From positions 16,053-80,052 of the forward strand of contig CAMBSD010000018.1 of NCBI GenBank assembly GCA_945870425.1: a stretch of DNA of 64,000 nucleotides, in the 5' to 3' direction. Positions 1 through 9,286 of this stretch are shown here, piece by piece (the first letter of the stretch is position 1; each line of letters starts with the position of its first letter). Position numbers and translations under genes: made by a program. The notes beneath the pieces are model-generated. The model did no database searches. It saw only the letters and a list, made by a program, of their open reading frames with translations, and was not told the DNA's origin. The stretch is from Chitinophaga pinensis (GTDB taxonomy: Bacteria > Bacteroidota > Bacteroidia > UKL13-3).

Positions 1-403
1 GTTTACCTTTTGCTTCTTTTACAATGTTTTTTTTGAAAATTAATGCATTGTCAATACCTCTTTCATCTGGCCCTTCAAAAAATACAGGCTGGAAATTGCT
101 TGCAATTAACTGTTTATTGTTAATCAAATCAGTCAATGAATGAATGCTTTCAACCTCGCACATACCCAAAAAATCAGGGTTTAAAGCGGAGATTACTTTA
201 GCCATATTGTTCAATTTGGCATAGTATCTTTCTGTATTCCATTTGTATTTGCCCTCTGGTAGAAACTCCTCATCATTTTTATCAGGGTCGTTGATGGTAT
301 CAAATAAATTTTCTTGGTTGTAGAAGGCTACGCAAACTTTTTGTTGGGCATAGCTGTTAATAATGGTAAGGTTTAGCACAAGCGCAAAAAATATTCTTTT
401 CAT
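1..403 (-). CDS. endonuclease/exonuclease/phosphatase family protein (partial, 3' end off window)
   Basis: The first 134 codons are visible; the rest lies beyond the left edge. The protein starts with a signal peptide ending near residue 20 (hydrophobic stretch, then SYAQ), so it is exported. The motif FYNQENLFD at about residues 27-35, followed by an Asp/Glu-rich stretch and FLGMCEVE near residue 77, is typical of the Mg-dependent endonuclease/exonuclease/phosphatase fold. In that family the Asn and the Glu of the CEVE segment bind metal. Secreted Bacteroidota members are often annotated as endonucleases or phosphodiesterases; the substrate cannot be told from this fragment. It is divergent from the VWA gene at 500. 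Confidence 0.8.
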   Translation of the reverse strand, partial: MKRIFFALVLNLTIINSYAQQKVCVAFYNQENLFDTINDPDKNDEEFLPEGKYKWNTERYYAKLNNMAKVISALNPDFLGMCEVESIHSLTDLINNKQLIASNFQPVFFEGPDERGIDNALIFKKNIVKEAKGK

Positions 404-499
404 GAGGGCAAAGTAAATAGTTAAGTTGTAAATTATACAGATTATTTATTGGTTAAGATGAAAACTTATTGGTTTTAATAACGTAATTAGCAGCAAAGA

Positions 500-1597
500 A
501 TGATAGGATTTAATTTTACAAAATACCTTCCTTCGCCCAATGGTGAAGATAAGTTTCAGCAAATGCTAAACCTTTTCATGCAGTTGTTGCAATACACCAA
601 TGGAGATGTGACCGAGGCGATGGATTGGATGAACCAAATTGACCGTGAATACAAGCTTACGGACAATAAATATGGTATGGGTAATTTTGTTCAAGACCTA
701 AAAGACAAAGGCTACATAAAAGAAAACCCCTCAAACGGTAATTTTGATGTTACATCTAAAACCAATCAAACCATTAGGCAAAAGTCTTTGGAAGAGGTTT
801 TTGGTAAATTGAAAAAAACTGGTCAAGGTAATCATAAGACCAATTTTATAGGAGTTGGAGATGAAGTGACAAGTGATTTGAGGCAATTTAGTTTTGGTGA
901 CAGTGTGGATCAAATTGACATGACTGCATCTATACACAATGCCCAAGTAAATCATGGTATTGATAGTTTTAACCTCACCGAAAATGACTTAGAAATAAAG
1001 GAGCGTGACCATAAAAGTCAAACAAGTACTGTGTTGATGATAGACATTTCACACAGCATGATATTGTATGGTGAAGACCGCATTACACCTGCTAAAAAGG
1101 TAGCTATGGCCTTGGCTGAGTTAATTAATACAAAATACCCTAAAGATACTTTAGATATTATAGTTTTTGGCAATGATGCATGGCCTATTGAAATTAAGGA
1201 TTTGCCATTTTTACAAGTGGGTCCATATCATACCAATACTTATGCTGGCCTTGAATTAGCGATGGATATTTTGAGAAAAAGGAAGGTGAGTAATAAACAA
1301 ATATTTATGATTACAGATGGTAAACCTACCTGTTTAAAAGAAGGAAATGGGTATTACCAAAATAGTTTCGGTTTGGATAGAAAGGTAATCAATAAAACAC
1401 TTACTATGGCTGCACAAGCACGAAAACTAAAGGTGCCAATTACAACATTTATGATAGCTAGTGATCCTTATTTGCAAGAGTTTGTGAGAGAGTTTACAAA
1501 AGTTAATAATGGCAAGGCTTATTACAGTGGATTAAATGGATTGGGAGATTTTGTGTTTGAAGATTTTGAAAAGAATAGAAGGAAGAATGTTAGGTAA
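500..1597 (+). CDS. VWA domain-containing protein (partner of MoxR-like ATPase)
   Basis: A 365-residue cytoplasmic protein without signal peptide or membrane segment. The C-terminal half is a von Willebrand factor A domain with the metal-ion-dependent adhesion site: DISHS at about residues 182-186, a Thr in HTNTYAG near 249, and the ITDGKPT segment near 271. The N-terminal 150 residues are not recognised. The gene is followed 98 bp downstream by a MoxR/magnesium-chelatase-like AAA+ ATPase. Such AAA+/VWA pairs are established as chaperone-like machines that insert metals or remodel protein complexes (compare MoxR, BchI/BchD, RavA/ViaA). The substrate here is unknown. Confidence 0.85.
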   Translation: MIGFNFTKYLPSPNGEDKFQQMLNLFMQLLQYTNGDVTEAMDWMNQIDREYKLTDNKYGMGNFVQDLKDKGYIKENPSNGNFDVTSKTNQTIRQKSLEEVFGKLKKTGQGNHKTNFIGVGDEVTSDLRQFSFGDSVDQIDMTASIHNAQVNHGIDSFNLTENDLEIKERDHKSQTSTVLMIDISHSMILYGEDRITPAKKVAMALAELINTKYPKDTLDIIVFGNDAWPIEIKDLPFLQVGPYHTNTYAGLELAMDILRKRKVSNKQIFMITDGKPTCLKEGNGYYQNSFGLDRKVINKTLTMAAQARKLKVPITTFMIASDPYLQEFVREFTKVNNGKAYYSGLNGLGDFVFEDFEKNRRKNVR

Positions 1598-1695
1598 TTT
1601 AGAATTAGGAATTAAGAATTAAAAATTAGGAAGAAATAGAATGAATTAGGCTTTTGATCAAATCTTCAAAATTTCTGATTGTAACAAAAAAAAAG
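1598..1695. repeat. AT-rich imperfect tandem repeat between VWA and AAA+ genes
   Basis: The spacer starts with several imperfect copies of a unit like GAATTAGGAATTAA, of the low-complexity type often seen between Bacteroidota genes. A TTG codon at 1654 would extend the downstream gene into it, but the ATG at 1696 is the better start. Confidence 0.5.
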
Positions 1696-3183
1696 ATGAA
1701 CAAAATAAAAACACTAGGAGAATTAAAGAAGTCGGGTTATAAACCTAAATCCGTTAAGCATGAAATGCGTGTTAACCTCATCAGCATGCTTAAGGAGGGT
1801 AAGAATGTATTTACAGAAATTAAAGGGTATGATGATACCGTAATTCCTCAACTACAAACAGCCATTTTATCTCGTCATAATATTATTTTGTTGGGTTTGC
1901 GAGGTCAAGCCAAAACACGTATTGCACGTATGATGTTGCACCTTTTAGATGAGTATATGCCCATAGTTGAAGGATCAGAGATTAATGATGACCCTTTGCA
2001 GCCCATCTCCTATTATGCAAGAAAATTGATAGAGGAAAAGGGTGATGATACCCCAATTCATTGGGTGCATAGGGATGAGCGATATACAGAAAAACTAGCT
2101 ACACCTGATGTAAGTATTGCTGATTTGGTGGGTGATATTGATCCTATCAAAGCAGCATCATTGAAATTAAATTACAATGATGAAAGAGTGATTCATTATG
2201 GCCTCATACCACGCAGTCATCGTTGCATATTTGTTATAAACGAGTTACCCGATTTACAGGCGCGAATACAAGTATCATTGTTTAATATTTTGCAAGAAGG
2301 TGATATGCAAATAAGGGGATTTAAGCTTCGGTTGCCCTTGGATATTCAGTTTGTGTTTACTGCCAATCCAGAAGATTATACCAATAGAGGTAGCATTGTT
2401 ACCCCATTAAAAGATAGGATAGACAGTCAGATATTGACGCATTATCCAAAAACTACAGATATATCTAAAGCCATAACTTCGCAAGAGGCGCATGTAATGC
2501 CAAATCAAAGGCAAGACATTATAGTGAATGAGTTATTACTGGATTTAATAGAACAGGTTTCGTTTGAAGCTAGAGCAAGTGAATTGGTGGATCAGAAAAG
2601 TGGTGTTTCAGCCCGTTTGACCATTTCTGCCTTAGAAAACCTATACAGTGCTGCAGAGCGAAGAATGCTCCTAAGCAAAGATAAAAAGACAGAAGCTCGT
2701 ATTGCTGATTTGTTTGGCGTATTACCAAGCATAACAGGTAAGGTTGAATTGGTATATGAGGGCGAATTGGAGGGTGCCAGTAATGTTGCTCAAACATTAT
2801 TGGGTAAGGCAATCAGAACTTTGTTTATCGATAAATTTCCAAATCCAGAAAAAGCTAAAAAATCCAAAAAGCCAAATCCTTATGCTGAAGTGTTAAATTG
2901 GTTTAATGATGGATATGCAATCAGTTTATTGAATATAGCTAGTAACAGAGGATATGAAGAAGAATTGAATAAAGTAGAAGGTTTGTCTGCCTTGGTTGAA
3001 ACTACATTTCCTAAGCTCGCCAAAGCCGATAAATTATTGATGATGGAGTTTGTATTACATGGATTATCGGAATTTAGTCAGTTAAGTAAACATCCTTTGC
3101 AAAGCGGATTTGAGTTTAAAGATTTAATGAGTAGCATGTTTGATGTAAGAGCAGGTAGGGCAGGGGATATGGATGAAAATTAG
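1696..3183 (+). CDS. MoxR-like / magnesium-chelatase-type AAA+ ATPase
   Basis: A 495-residue AAA+ protein. Walker A is GLRGQAKT at about residues 66-73, with Walker B near FVINE at about 178-182. The following segment, LFNILQEGDMQIRG and FTANPEDY, is typical of the helix-2-insert clade that includes MoxR and magnesium chelatase subunit I. The reading frame stays open upstream to a TTG at 1654, but the ATG at 1696 follows an A-rich stretch and begins a normal sequence (MNKIKTLGELK), so it is chosen. With the upstream VWA gene it forms an ATPase/VWA pair, probably one operon. The C-terminal 200 residues are mostly helical and may contact the VWA partner. Confidence 0.85.
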   Translation: MNKIKTLGELKKSGYKPKSVKHEMRVNLISMLKEGKNVFTEIKGYDDTVIPQLQTAILSRHNIILLGLRGQAKTRIARMMLHLLDEYMPIVEGSEINDDPLQPISYYARKLIEEKGDDTPIHWVHRDERYTEKLATPDVSIADLVGDIDPIKAASLKLNYNDERVIHYGLIPRSHRCIFVINELPDLQARIQVSLFNILQEGDMQIRGFKLRLPLDIQFVFTANPEDYTNRGSIVTPLKDRIDSQILTHYPKTTDISKAITSQEAHVMPNQRQDIIVNELLLDLIEQVSFEARASELVDQKSGVSARLTISALENLYSAAERRMLLSKDKKTEARIADLFGVLPSITGKVELVYEGELEGASNVAQTLLGKAIRTLFIDKFPNPEKAKKSKKPNPYAEVLNWFNDGYAISLLNIASNRGYEEELNKVEGLSALVETTFPKLAKADKLLMMEFVLHGLSEFSQLSKHPLQSGFEFKDLMSSMFDVRAGRAGDMDEN

Positions 3184-3288
3184 GAGTTTCATATAAAATA
3201 TTTATTTTCACGCTCAAAGAAATTGATTGCCTATTGGTAAAATTTCAGTTTTAATAATTAGCTAAAAACCTACACACTTAAATACATT

Positions 3289-4062
3289 ATGAAAACCAAA
3301 GAAGACATCGTAAAAGATTGGTTACCCAGATACACAGGCATTGAATTATCTGAGTTTGGTCAGTATATATTGCTTACAAATTTTCAAAACTATGTAGACA
3401 TGTTTGCCGAACGTTTTGGTGCAGAAGTTAGAGGTGATGATAAGCCAATGAGGTCGGCCACAGCAAACAATATTACCATTATTAATTTTGGAATGGGAAG
3501 TGCGATGGCAGCTACGGTTATGGATTTGCTTTCGGCCATTGAGCCTAAGGCTGTATTGTTTTTAGGAAAATGTGGTGGTCTGAAAAAGGTAACCAAATTA
3601 GGTGATATGATATTGCCTATAGCCGCCATAAGGGGTGAAGGTACAAGCAATGATTATATTATGCCCGAGATTCCTGCACTGCCTTCATTCAGGATGCAAA
3701 AGGTCATTTCTTCAGCTATTGTGAAGCATGATATGGATTATTGGACAGGTACTGTTTACACTACAAATAGAAGGGTTTGGGAGCATGATGATGAGTTCAA
3801 AGACTATTTGCAAAAAACCAGGGCTATGGCTATTGATATGGAAACAGCTACCATATTTATAGTGGGTTTTGTAAACAGTATACCTAAGGGTGCTTTGCTT
3901 TTGGTAAGCGATAACCCTATGGTTCCAGAAGGGGTTAAGACATCTAAAAGCGATAAGAGTGTTACTGAAAAATTTGTGCAGAAACACCTAGAAATCGGCA
4001 TTGATGCCCTTATTGAATTGAGTCAATCGGGTGAGTCGGTGAAGCATCTTAAATTTGAGTAA
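3289..4062 (+). CDS. amn: AMP nucleosidase (short Bacteroidota form)
   Basis: A 257-residue member of the nucleoside phosphorylase superfamily. It matches the short AMP nucleosidase family of Bacteroidota, which cleaves AMP to adenine and ribose 5-phosphate. Diagnostic segments are GMGSAMAATVMDLL near residue 68, FLGKCGGL near 91, the base-binding AIDMETATIF near 182, and the closing LLVSDNP near 202. It lacks the N-terminal regulatory domain of the E. coli enzyme, which is normal for this short form. The ATG at 3289 follows an A-rich leader. Substrate preference within the superfamily is inferred. Confidence 0.8.
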   Translation: MKTKEDIVKDWLPRYTGIELSEFGQYILLTNFQNYVDMFAERFGAEVRGDDKPMRSATANNITIINFGMGSAMAATVMDLLSAIEPKAVLFLGKCGGLKKVTKLGDMILPIAAIRGEGTSNDYIMPEIPALPSFRMQKVISSAIVKHDMDYWTGTVYTTNRRVWEHDDEFKDYLQKTRAMAIDMETATIFIVGFVNSIPKGALLLVSDNPMVPEGVKTSKSDKSVTEKFVQKHLEIGIDALIELSQSGESVKHLKFE

Positions 4063-4201
4063 TTGAACTTAAATAGCAAGGATAAGTAAAATTATTTCTA
4101 TTATTCAACTTTGAAATTTTATACTACAAATCTGAGAAACGAATTACATAGAAATGTGTTTTTGATAGATGTAAAAGGGTTAGAAAGGTATATTAATCAG
4201 C

Positions 4202-5068
4202 TTAATTAGGTTCAATATGGATGAATACATCGGCTATATCTGGCAGCTCTTCCAATATTTTGTTTTTTAGTTGGTGTGCTATCTCATGTCCATCTCTCAC
4301 CGTAATGTTTCTATCAACTATTGCATGTAGGTCAACATGATAGCTCATTCCTATTTTTCTGACATGGCATTTTTCAGTATCAATTACTCCTTTTACTTTC
4401 AGTGAATTAAAACGAATGAGTTCAATCGTGTCGTCATATATATGCTCATCCATGATTTCACTTAATGCAGGTCTGAAAATTAAATAGCTATTGTATAAAA
4501 TAAAAGCTGATCCAAAAAGTGCTGCCCAATCATCGGCAGATTCATAGCCTTTACCAAAAAACAAAGCGATGGAAATACCAATAAATGCGCTAACTGAAGT
4601 TATGGCATCACTTCGGTGATGCCAAGCATCTGCTTTGAGGGATGAACTATTTGTTTGAATGCTTTTTTTGATGACAATTCGGTAAGATATTTCTTTCCAA
4701 ATAATGATCAAGCCGAGCACTATTAATGTAAAGGGTTTAGGTAATTCGTGAGGCGTATTAATATTGACAATACTATCATGTGCAATAATAGTTGCAGAGG
4801 TAATTAAAAAACCTACAACTAAAAATGTAATCAATGGTTCAACCCGGCCATGTCCATAAGGATGGTTTTTGTCAGCAGGTCTGCTTGCATATTTGATACC
4901 AAGCAGCACAAGAAAAGAGGAAAAAATATCTGCTGTTGACTCAATAGCATCAGCTATTAACGCGTATGAATTTCCAAAATAACCTGCAAGCCACTTAATA
5001 AGTGCTAAACTTGCATTCCCAACGATACTGAAGTACGTGGTGTTAATTGCCGACTCATGTTTGTTCAT
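4202..5068 (-). CDS. cation diffusion facilitator (CDF) family transporter
   Basis: A 288-residue inner-membrane protein with about five or six transmembrane segments. CDF proteins export divalent metals such as Zn, Fe, Mn or Co in exchange for protons. Seen here are the metal-site motif ADAIESTAD in segment 2 (residues 39-47), the cytoplasmic HPYGHGR loop at about 69-75, and HHRSD in segment 5 near 150. A C-terminal cytoplasmic ferredoxin-like domain follows, with the histidines HVDLHAIVD and VFIHIEPN that bind metal in this family. The intramembrane site has Asp where many zinc transporters have His. The metal therefore cannot be assigned. Confidence 0.88.
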   Translation of the reverse strand: MNKHESAINTTYFSIVGNASLALIKWLAGYFGNSYALIADAIESTADIFSSFLVLLGIKYASRPADKNHPYGHGRVEPLITFLVVGFLITSATIIAHDSIVNINTPHELPKPFTLIVLGLIIIWKEISYRIVIKKSIQTNSSSLKADAWHHRSDAITSVSAFIGISIALFFGKGYESADDWAALFGSAFILYNSYLIFRPALSEIMDEHIYDDTIELIRFNSLKVKGVIDTEKCHVRKIGMSYHVDLHAIVDRNITVRDGHEIAHQLKNKILEELPDIADVFIHIEPN

Positions 5069-5304
5069 TTGATTTGAATTTTATTTATTAAAAATAAATA
5101 TTTATAGAACAACCTCGTCTAATTAAATCGGGATAACTACGCCAATACATTTGGCGCAATGATAGTAAGTATTATCCATAACGCTGCCCTTGTAACTCCT
5201 ACCCAAATCTATTATTTAGGAAATTCGGTTATAATACATCCAAAATAAAATGATTCAATCCTATCCTCTGTTTCAAGAAACATGGCAATTAGGATGCTGT
5301 AATT

Positions 5305-8160
5305 CTACATTTTGAATTTACGTAAACTGTATGTGAGAGTTATCATAAAATACTGATTAAGTATGTTACTTCTTGTATCCTCAACATAGGTTTCAGTTAC
5401 ATTACGACTTATATTGTTGTTTTGATTCAATAAATCATAGACACTTAACTTGGCTTCAAGTGCTTGACTTTTCAAGAATTTGTATGCAATAGATGCATTA
5501 CACAAGGTAAAATTTTGATTGTATCCTTGGCTTAAGCCAGTGTATAAAGTTTGAGTAATATTGGTGTTAAACACAATCTTTTTAAAAATTACATAGTTTA
5601 GTTTCAATCCAGCAGTATGATTAAAGTAATTGTTATTGGCACCTTTTTGAATGGTATTTTCAACAATGTTATAAGTACTGTTATAACTTATGGTAAAATC
5701 AAGTTTTTCGCTCACATTGCTAGCAATGGTTAGGCCTTGATTTAAATTGTAGGTATTTGCATAATTGGTTATGTTATTTATTAAACCTGGTGTTCTGCTA
5801 TAACTAACGCCTGCATTCACATTGATATTACTCTTAATTGATTTTAAAGGAAAGCCATACAGCAAGTATGCCCTAGCATTCCAATATCCATCAATGTTAA
5901 TTGGCCTAGTTAACTGAGAACCTCTTTTAACAATAATGTTATCAATTGTATCACTTGATGCTGGTAAGATGGTTTGGTTAGCTATATAATCTTGTGTCAT
6001 TTGGCCATTTAAAAACATGAAGAAGCTAGTTCCTTTGGCCATATTGGTATGTCCGAATCTGGCCATAGCAAAGTGGGTGTAATCTTGTTTTAGGTCGGCA
6101 TTACCCATTGAAAGCAAAACTGGGTTACTATTGTTTACAACTGTTTGTAGTTGTGAAATACTTGGCGCATTGGCGGATGTTCTATAGTTGAAACGCAGAT
6201 TGGTTGAAGTTGAGAATTTGTGATTCAATTGCAATTGCGGTAAAATATTTTCAAATGTTTTTTCTGTTTTAAAATCAAATGGGTATTGTTGAGTGCCTTG
6301 TAAAAGAGATTGCTGGACATTTACAGTTGCTGTTAGGTTTGTATTTTTGTAATTGAAAACATAACTTAATCCACCTCTTTGAACTGTGTAATCAAAGTTG
6401 TATTTATTTGAAAGGCTTGTATCTAATTTGGTATATGCTTTTTCTGTACTGTCATATCTTTTAGTGATTTTATCACTTATGTTATAATTATATGAAGGGT
6501 TATAACTAATTTGAACTTGGCTATATTTACCAAGTGGTTCGGTATAACTTATATTTCCTGAATGACTATATCCAAATGTATTTTGCGTAGCATTCTGAAA
6601 ATTCGATAGTGTGTCTGTATCGTTTGATACGGAATTAAAAAACAATGATGTTGAATTTAACTGATTATAGCCCCATTTATGATTAATGTCTGTTCCGTAG
6701 GTAAATGAAATGGTTCTTCCAAATTTTAGAAATTTATGACGATACAAAATTTCGTTTTTGAATGAATAACCATCATTTTCAGTTGTATTAAAGTTTTCTG
6801 TGCTAATTATAGATTTGCCTGCAATACTGTTTCCTGCATTTATTATTGAATTTGCACTGTAGTTTTGAAAACTCAATCGAGGTGTTAGTATTACAGCATT
6901 GTTTGTATCAGGGTTGTATTCCAACCTGAAATTAATTCTATTATTTGTATTGGTAGAGTTGTTGATTGGACTGTTTTCATTATACACCATCCCACTATCC
7001 TTTGAGTTAAAGTAGGTTCTTTTTAAATCGCTATTACTCTCATTGTTTATTTGATTGAAGAAATAACTTCCTGTCACTTTTATTTGTTTTGTCCACTCAT
7101 CGGTATAATTGATACCAATCGCATGACTTGTAGCAATTCCATTTTGTTGATTAACCATAAAATTACCCAGACCGCTGCTTTGCATCATGTAGTTTGCTGC
7201 ACCAGGGGGCATGTTTCCACCCATTCCACCCATGCCACGCATGCCACCTCCACCACCTCTGTTTCCGCCACCCATGCCACCGCCCATAACTCCCATCAAA
7301 TCTTGCATGCTAAAGTTTTGTTGGTTGATATTATTGCTGAAACCAAGCATCGAAATCCTTCTTTCACCTTTGAAATAATTGTAGTTGAATCCCGAATTGA
7401 AGATGTCAGCAGGTTTATTGAAATACCCTAATCCCCCATAAAATTTTCCAAATTGACCTTCTGTTTTTCCTCTTTTTGATGTGATGTTAATGGTCTTTTG
7501 TGCATTGCCATCATCAACCCCAGTAAAGCGGGCTTGGTCGCTCATTCTATCAAATACTTGAATTTTATCTACCATTTCTGCAGGTAAATTTCTGAGGGAC
7601 ATAGATGGGTCATCACCGAAAAACTCTTTACCATCTAATAGTACTTTTTGCACTTGTTCACCTTGAGCTTTTACTGTTCCGTTTTCATTTGTGACTCCTG
7701 GCATTTTAGTAACTAAGTCTTCAACGCTTGCATCTTTATGTGTTTTATAGGCAGCCGCATTATATTGAATGGTGTCTCCTTTTTGTTCAACTCGAATTTG
7801 TTTGGCATCAATATTTAAATCTTTTAGCTTTTCAGTTTTACTTGTCATTTGTACATTTAAAACTTCGTTTTTATCACTTATTCCTACTCTTTTTATATAT
7901 GTGTTATAGCCTAAGTAATTGTATTTAACTATGTAATATCCATTTGCTAATCCTTCAAAAGTATAAGTACCATCTGAATTACTAATTGTATTTGATTTCT
8001 TGCTTGTATCAGGAATGTGTATAAGGGTAATACTGACTCCTGGTAAATACATTTTATCACTTGCATCTGATATTCTTCCATTAATTGAATAGGACTGAGC
8101 CTCAGCGTTAATAAATAAAATGCTTGTTAAGAGGATAAATAGTAAGGATTTTTTGTTCAT
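5305..8160 (-). CDS. outer-membrane beta-barrel protein with carboxypeptidase-regulatory-like N-terminal domain
   Basis: A 951-residue outer-membrane protein. A signal peptide ends near residue 21 (INAEA, then QSYSING). Residues 25-105 form a carboxypeptidase-regulatory-like beta-sandwich, and 115-230 resemble a TonB-receptor plug (LVTKMPGV, KVLLDGKEFFGDD). The rest is a long run of barrel strands ending in an aromatic/basic terminus. This matches the TonB-dependent-receptor-like outer membrane beta-barrel family of Bacteroidota. An unusual Gly/Met-rich stretch lies at about residues 289-317 (see findings). No SusD partner is adjacent, so it is probably not a SusC of a polysaccharide locus. 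The transported substrate is unknown. Confidence 0.85.
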   Translation of the reverse strand: MNKKSLLFILLTSILFINAEAQSYSINGRISDASDKMYLPGVSITLIHIPDTSKKSNTISNSDGTYTFEGLANGYYIVKYNYLGYNTYIKRVGISDKNEVLNVQMTSKTEKLKDLNIDAKQIRVEQKGDTIQYNAAAYKTHKDASVEDLVTKMPGVTNENGTVKAQGEQVQKVLLDGKEFFGDDPSMSLRNLPAEMVDKIQVFDRMSDQARFTGVDDGNAQKTINITSKRGKTEGQFGKFYGGLGYFNKPADIFNSGFNYNYFKGERRISMLGFSNNINQQNFSMQDLMGVMGGGMGGGNRGGGGGMRGMGGMGGNMPPGAANYMMQSSGLGNFMVNQQNGIATSHAIGINYTDEWTKQIKVTGSYFFNQINNESNSDLKRTYFNSKDSGMVYNENSPINNSTNTNNRINFRLEYNPDTNNAVILTPRLSFQNYSANSIINAGNSIAGKSIISTENFNTTENDGYSFKNEILYRHKFLKFGRTISFTYGTDINHKWGYNQLNSTSLFFNSVSNDTDTLSNFQNATQNTFGYSHSGNISYTEPLGKYSQVQISYNPSYNYNISDKITKRYDSTEKAYTKLDTSLSNKYNFDYTVQRGGLSYVFNYKNTNLTATVNVQQSLLQGTQQYPFDFKTEKTFENILPQLQLNHKFSTSTNLRFNYRTSANAPSISQLQTVVNNSNPVLLSMGNADLKQDYTHFAMARFGHTNMAKGTSFFMFLNGQMTQDYIANQTILPASSDTIDNIIVKRGSQLTRPINIDGYWNARAYLLYGFPLKSIKSNINVNAGVSYSRTPGLINNITNYANTYNLNQGLTIASNVSEKLDFTISYNSTYNIVENTIQKGANNNYFNHTAGLKLNYVIFKKIVFNTNITQTLYTGLSQGYNQNFTLCNASIAYKFLKSQALEAKLSVYDLLNQNNNISRNVTETYVEDTRSNILNQYFMITLTYSLRKFKM

Positions 8161-8270
8161 GAAATTACTTTGAAATAATAAAAGGCAAAGAAAAGGTATT
8201 AGTTTACATCACAATGATTTAAATGTAATATTAATCAACAAGTCTGTTTAATTCTAAATATTAATAAACA

Positions 8271-8300
8271 AAAAGCGACCCGAATTTTCGGGTCGCTTTT
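8271..8300 (-). terminator. intrinsic terminator downstream of the universal stress protein gene
   Basis: A perfect inverted repeat: AAAAGCGACCCGAA at 8271-8284 pairs with TTCGGGTCGCTTTT at 8287-8300. On the minus strand it ends in a T-rich tract about 20 bp after the stop codon of the gene ending at 8320. Confidence 0.85.
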
Positions 8301-8319
8301 TACTATATCGTTTAAAGTA

Positions 8320-9207
8320 TTAAATAATAAATTCAGATTTGAATGTTTCGTGATTTGGATTTACGCAGAAAATAGGAACGATTCCTGAATCATTTACAAT
8401 CTGTTGAGGGTATGTTTCAATAATATATTCTCTGATTGATTTATCTTCAGATTGGGTCATAATCATAATCAAGTCAGCACCAATGGCTTCTGCATAATTT
8501 AATGTAACCGATGCAAAAACATCACTGTTGTCCATTATTTTTTCATCATAAGCCACTCCATTTTCAGACAATAAAGTTTTGATTTGGTTTAAATTAGCCA
8601 TCATTTTGTTGTTCAAAAACTCATCGTTCATGCGATAAGTCAAAATGTGGATTGTAGATTTATAGGCTTTGGCTAAGTGCAATGCCCATTTTACTTTTTG
8701 TTTCGACTCTGAAGTAAGATCTAGAGGGAATACTATGTTTTTGTAGGCATTTGGGTTTTTGTCATTTTTAACAACAATAACTGGAACCGTTGAATAGCTG
8801 ATAACACGGGATGCATTGCTGCCAATGATACGCTCAACTCCACTTGCACCATGAGTTCCCATGATGATACAATCGCAACCATATTCAGTAGCTGTATCAA
8901 TTATGGTTTTATAAATCTTTCCAGATTTTGCGGTTGTCAAACAATCAACTCCATACTTGGCTTTAATTTCAGTGGCTTTTTCGTTTAATTTATGCAGTAA
9001 TGCCTCTTTGGCTAATTCATCTTTTGTGTAGTTTTTACTAAAATTAAATACAAAACTTAAAAAATCATCTTCTAAAATATTTACTAATACCAAGTCATTA
9101 TCAAAGTGTTTAGCCACTAGTGCTGCGTGATTAAGAGCGTTTAATGAGATTTCCGAAAAATCAACGGGAACCAACATGATATTTTTCTTTTTTTGAATGT
9201 TTTCCAT
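8320..9207 (-). CDS. universal stress protein, tandem UspA domains
   Basis: A 295-residue cytoplasmic protein with two UspA folds in tandem (about residues 8-145 and 155-290). The first begins IMLVPVDFSE and ends with the nucleotide-binding motif MGTHGASGVERIIGSNASRVI (G-x2-G-x9-G-S/N pattern), so ATP binding is likely there. The second domain lacks a clear G-x2-G-x9-G motif and is probably non-binding. UspA proteins bind ATP and accumulate in stress or growth arrest; no specific role can be given. It is divergent from the nucleoside phosphorylase gene at 9287 and has its own promoter and terminator. Confidence 0.88.
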   Translation of the reverse strand: MENIQKKKNIMLVPVDFSEISLNALNHAALVAKHFDNDLVLVNILEDDFLSFVFNFSKNYTKDELAKEALLHKLNEKATEIKAKYGVDCLTTAKSGKIYKTIIDTATEYGCDCIIMGTHGASGVERIIGSNASRVISYSTVPVIVVKNDKNPNAYKNIVFPLDLTSESKQKVKWALHLAKAYKSTIHILTYRMNDEFLNNKMMANLNQIKTLLSENGVAYDEKIMDNSDVFASVTLNYAEAIGADLIMIMTQSEDKSIREYIIETYPQQIVNDSGIVPIFCVNPNHETFKSEFII

Positions 9208-9232
9208 GAAATAGTTTTTATTAATTTGTCTG

Positions 9233-9240
9233 CAAAGGTA
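9233..9240 (-). promoter_or_regulatory. Bacteroidota -7 promoter element of the universal stress protein gene
   Basis: The minus strand reads TACCTTTG, an exact TAnnTTTG match, 25 bp upstream of the ATG at 9207. A -33 TTTG is not clear. Confidence 0.5.
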
Positions 9241-9286
9241 AACTTTTTAACGATATTGCCCTCCCTAATAAAATTATAAAAACCTT

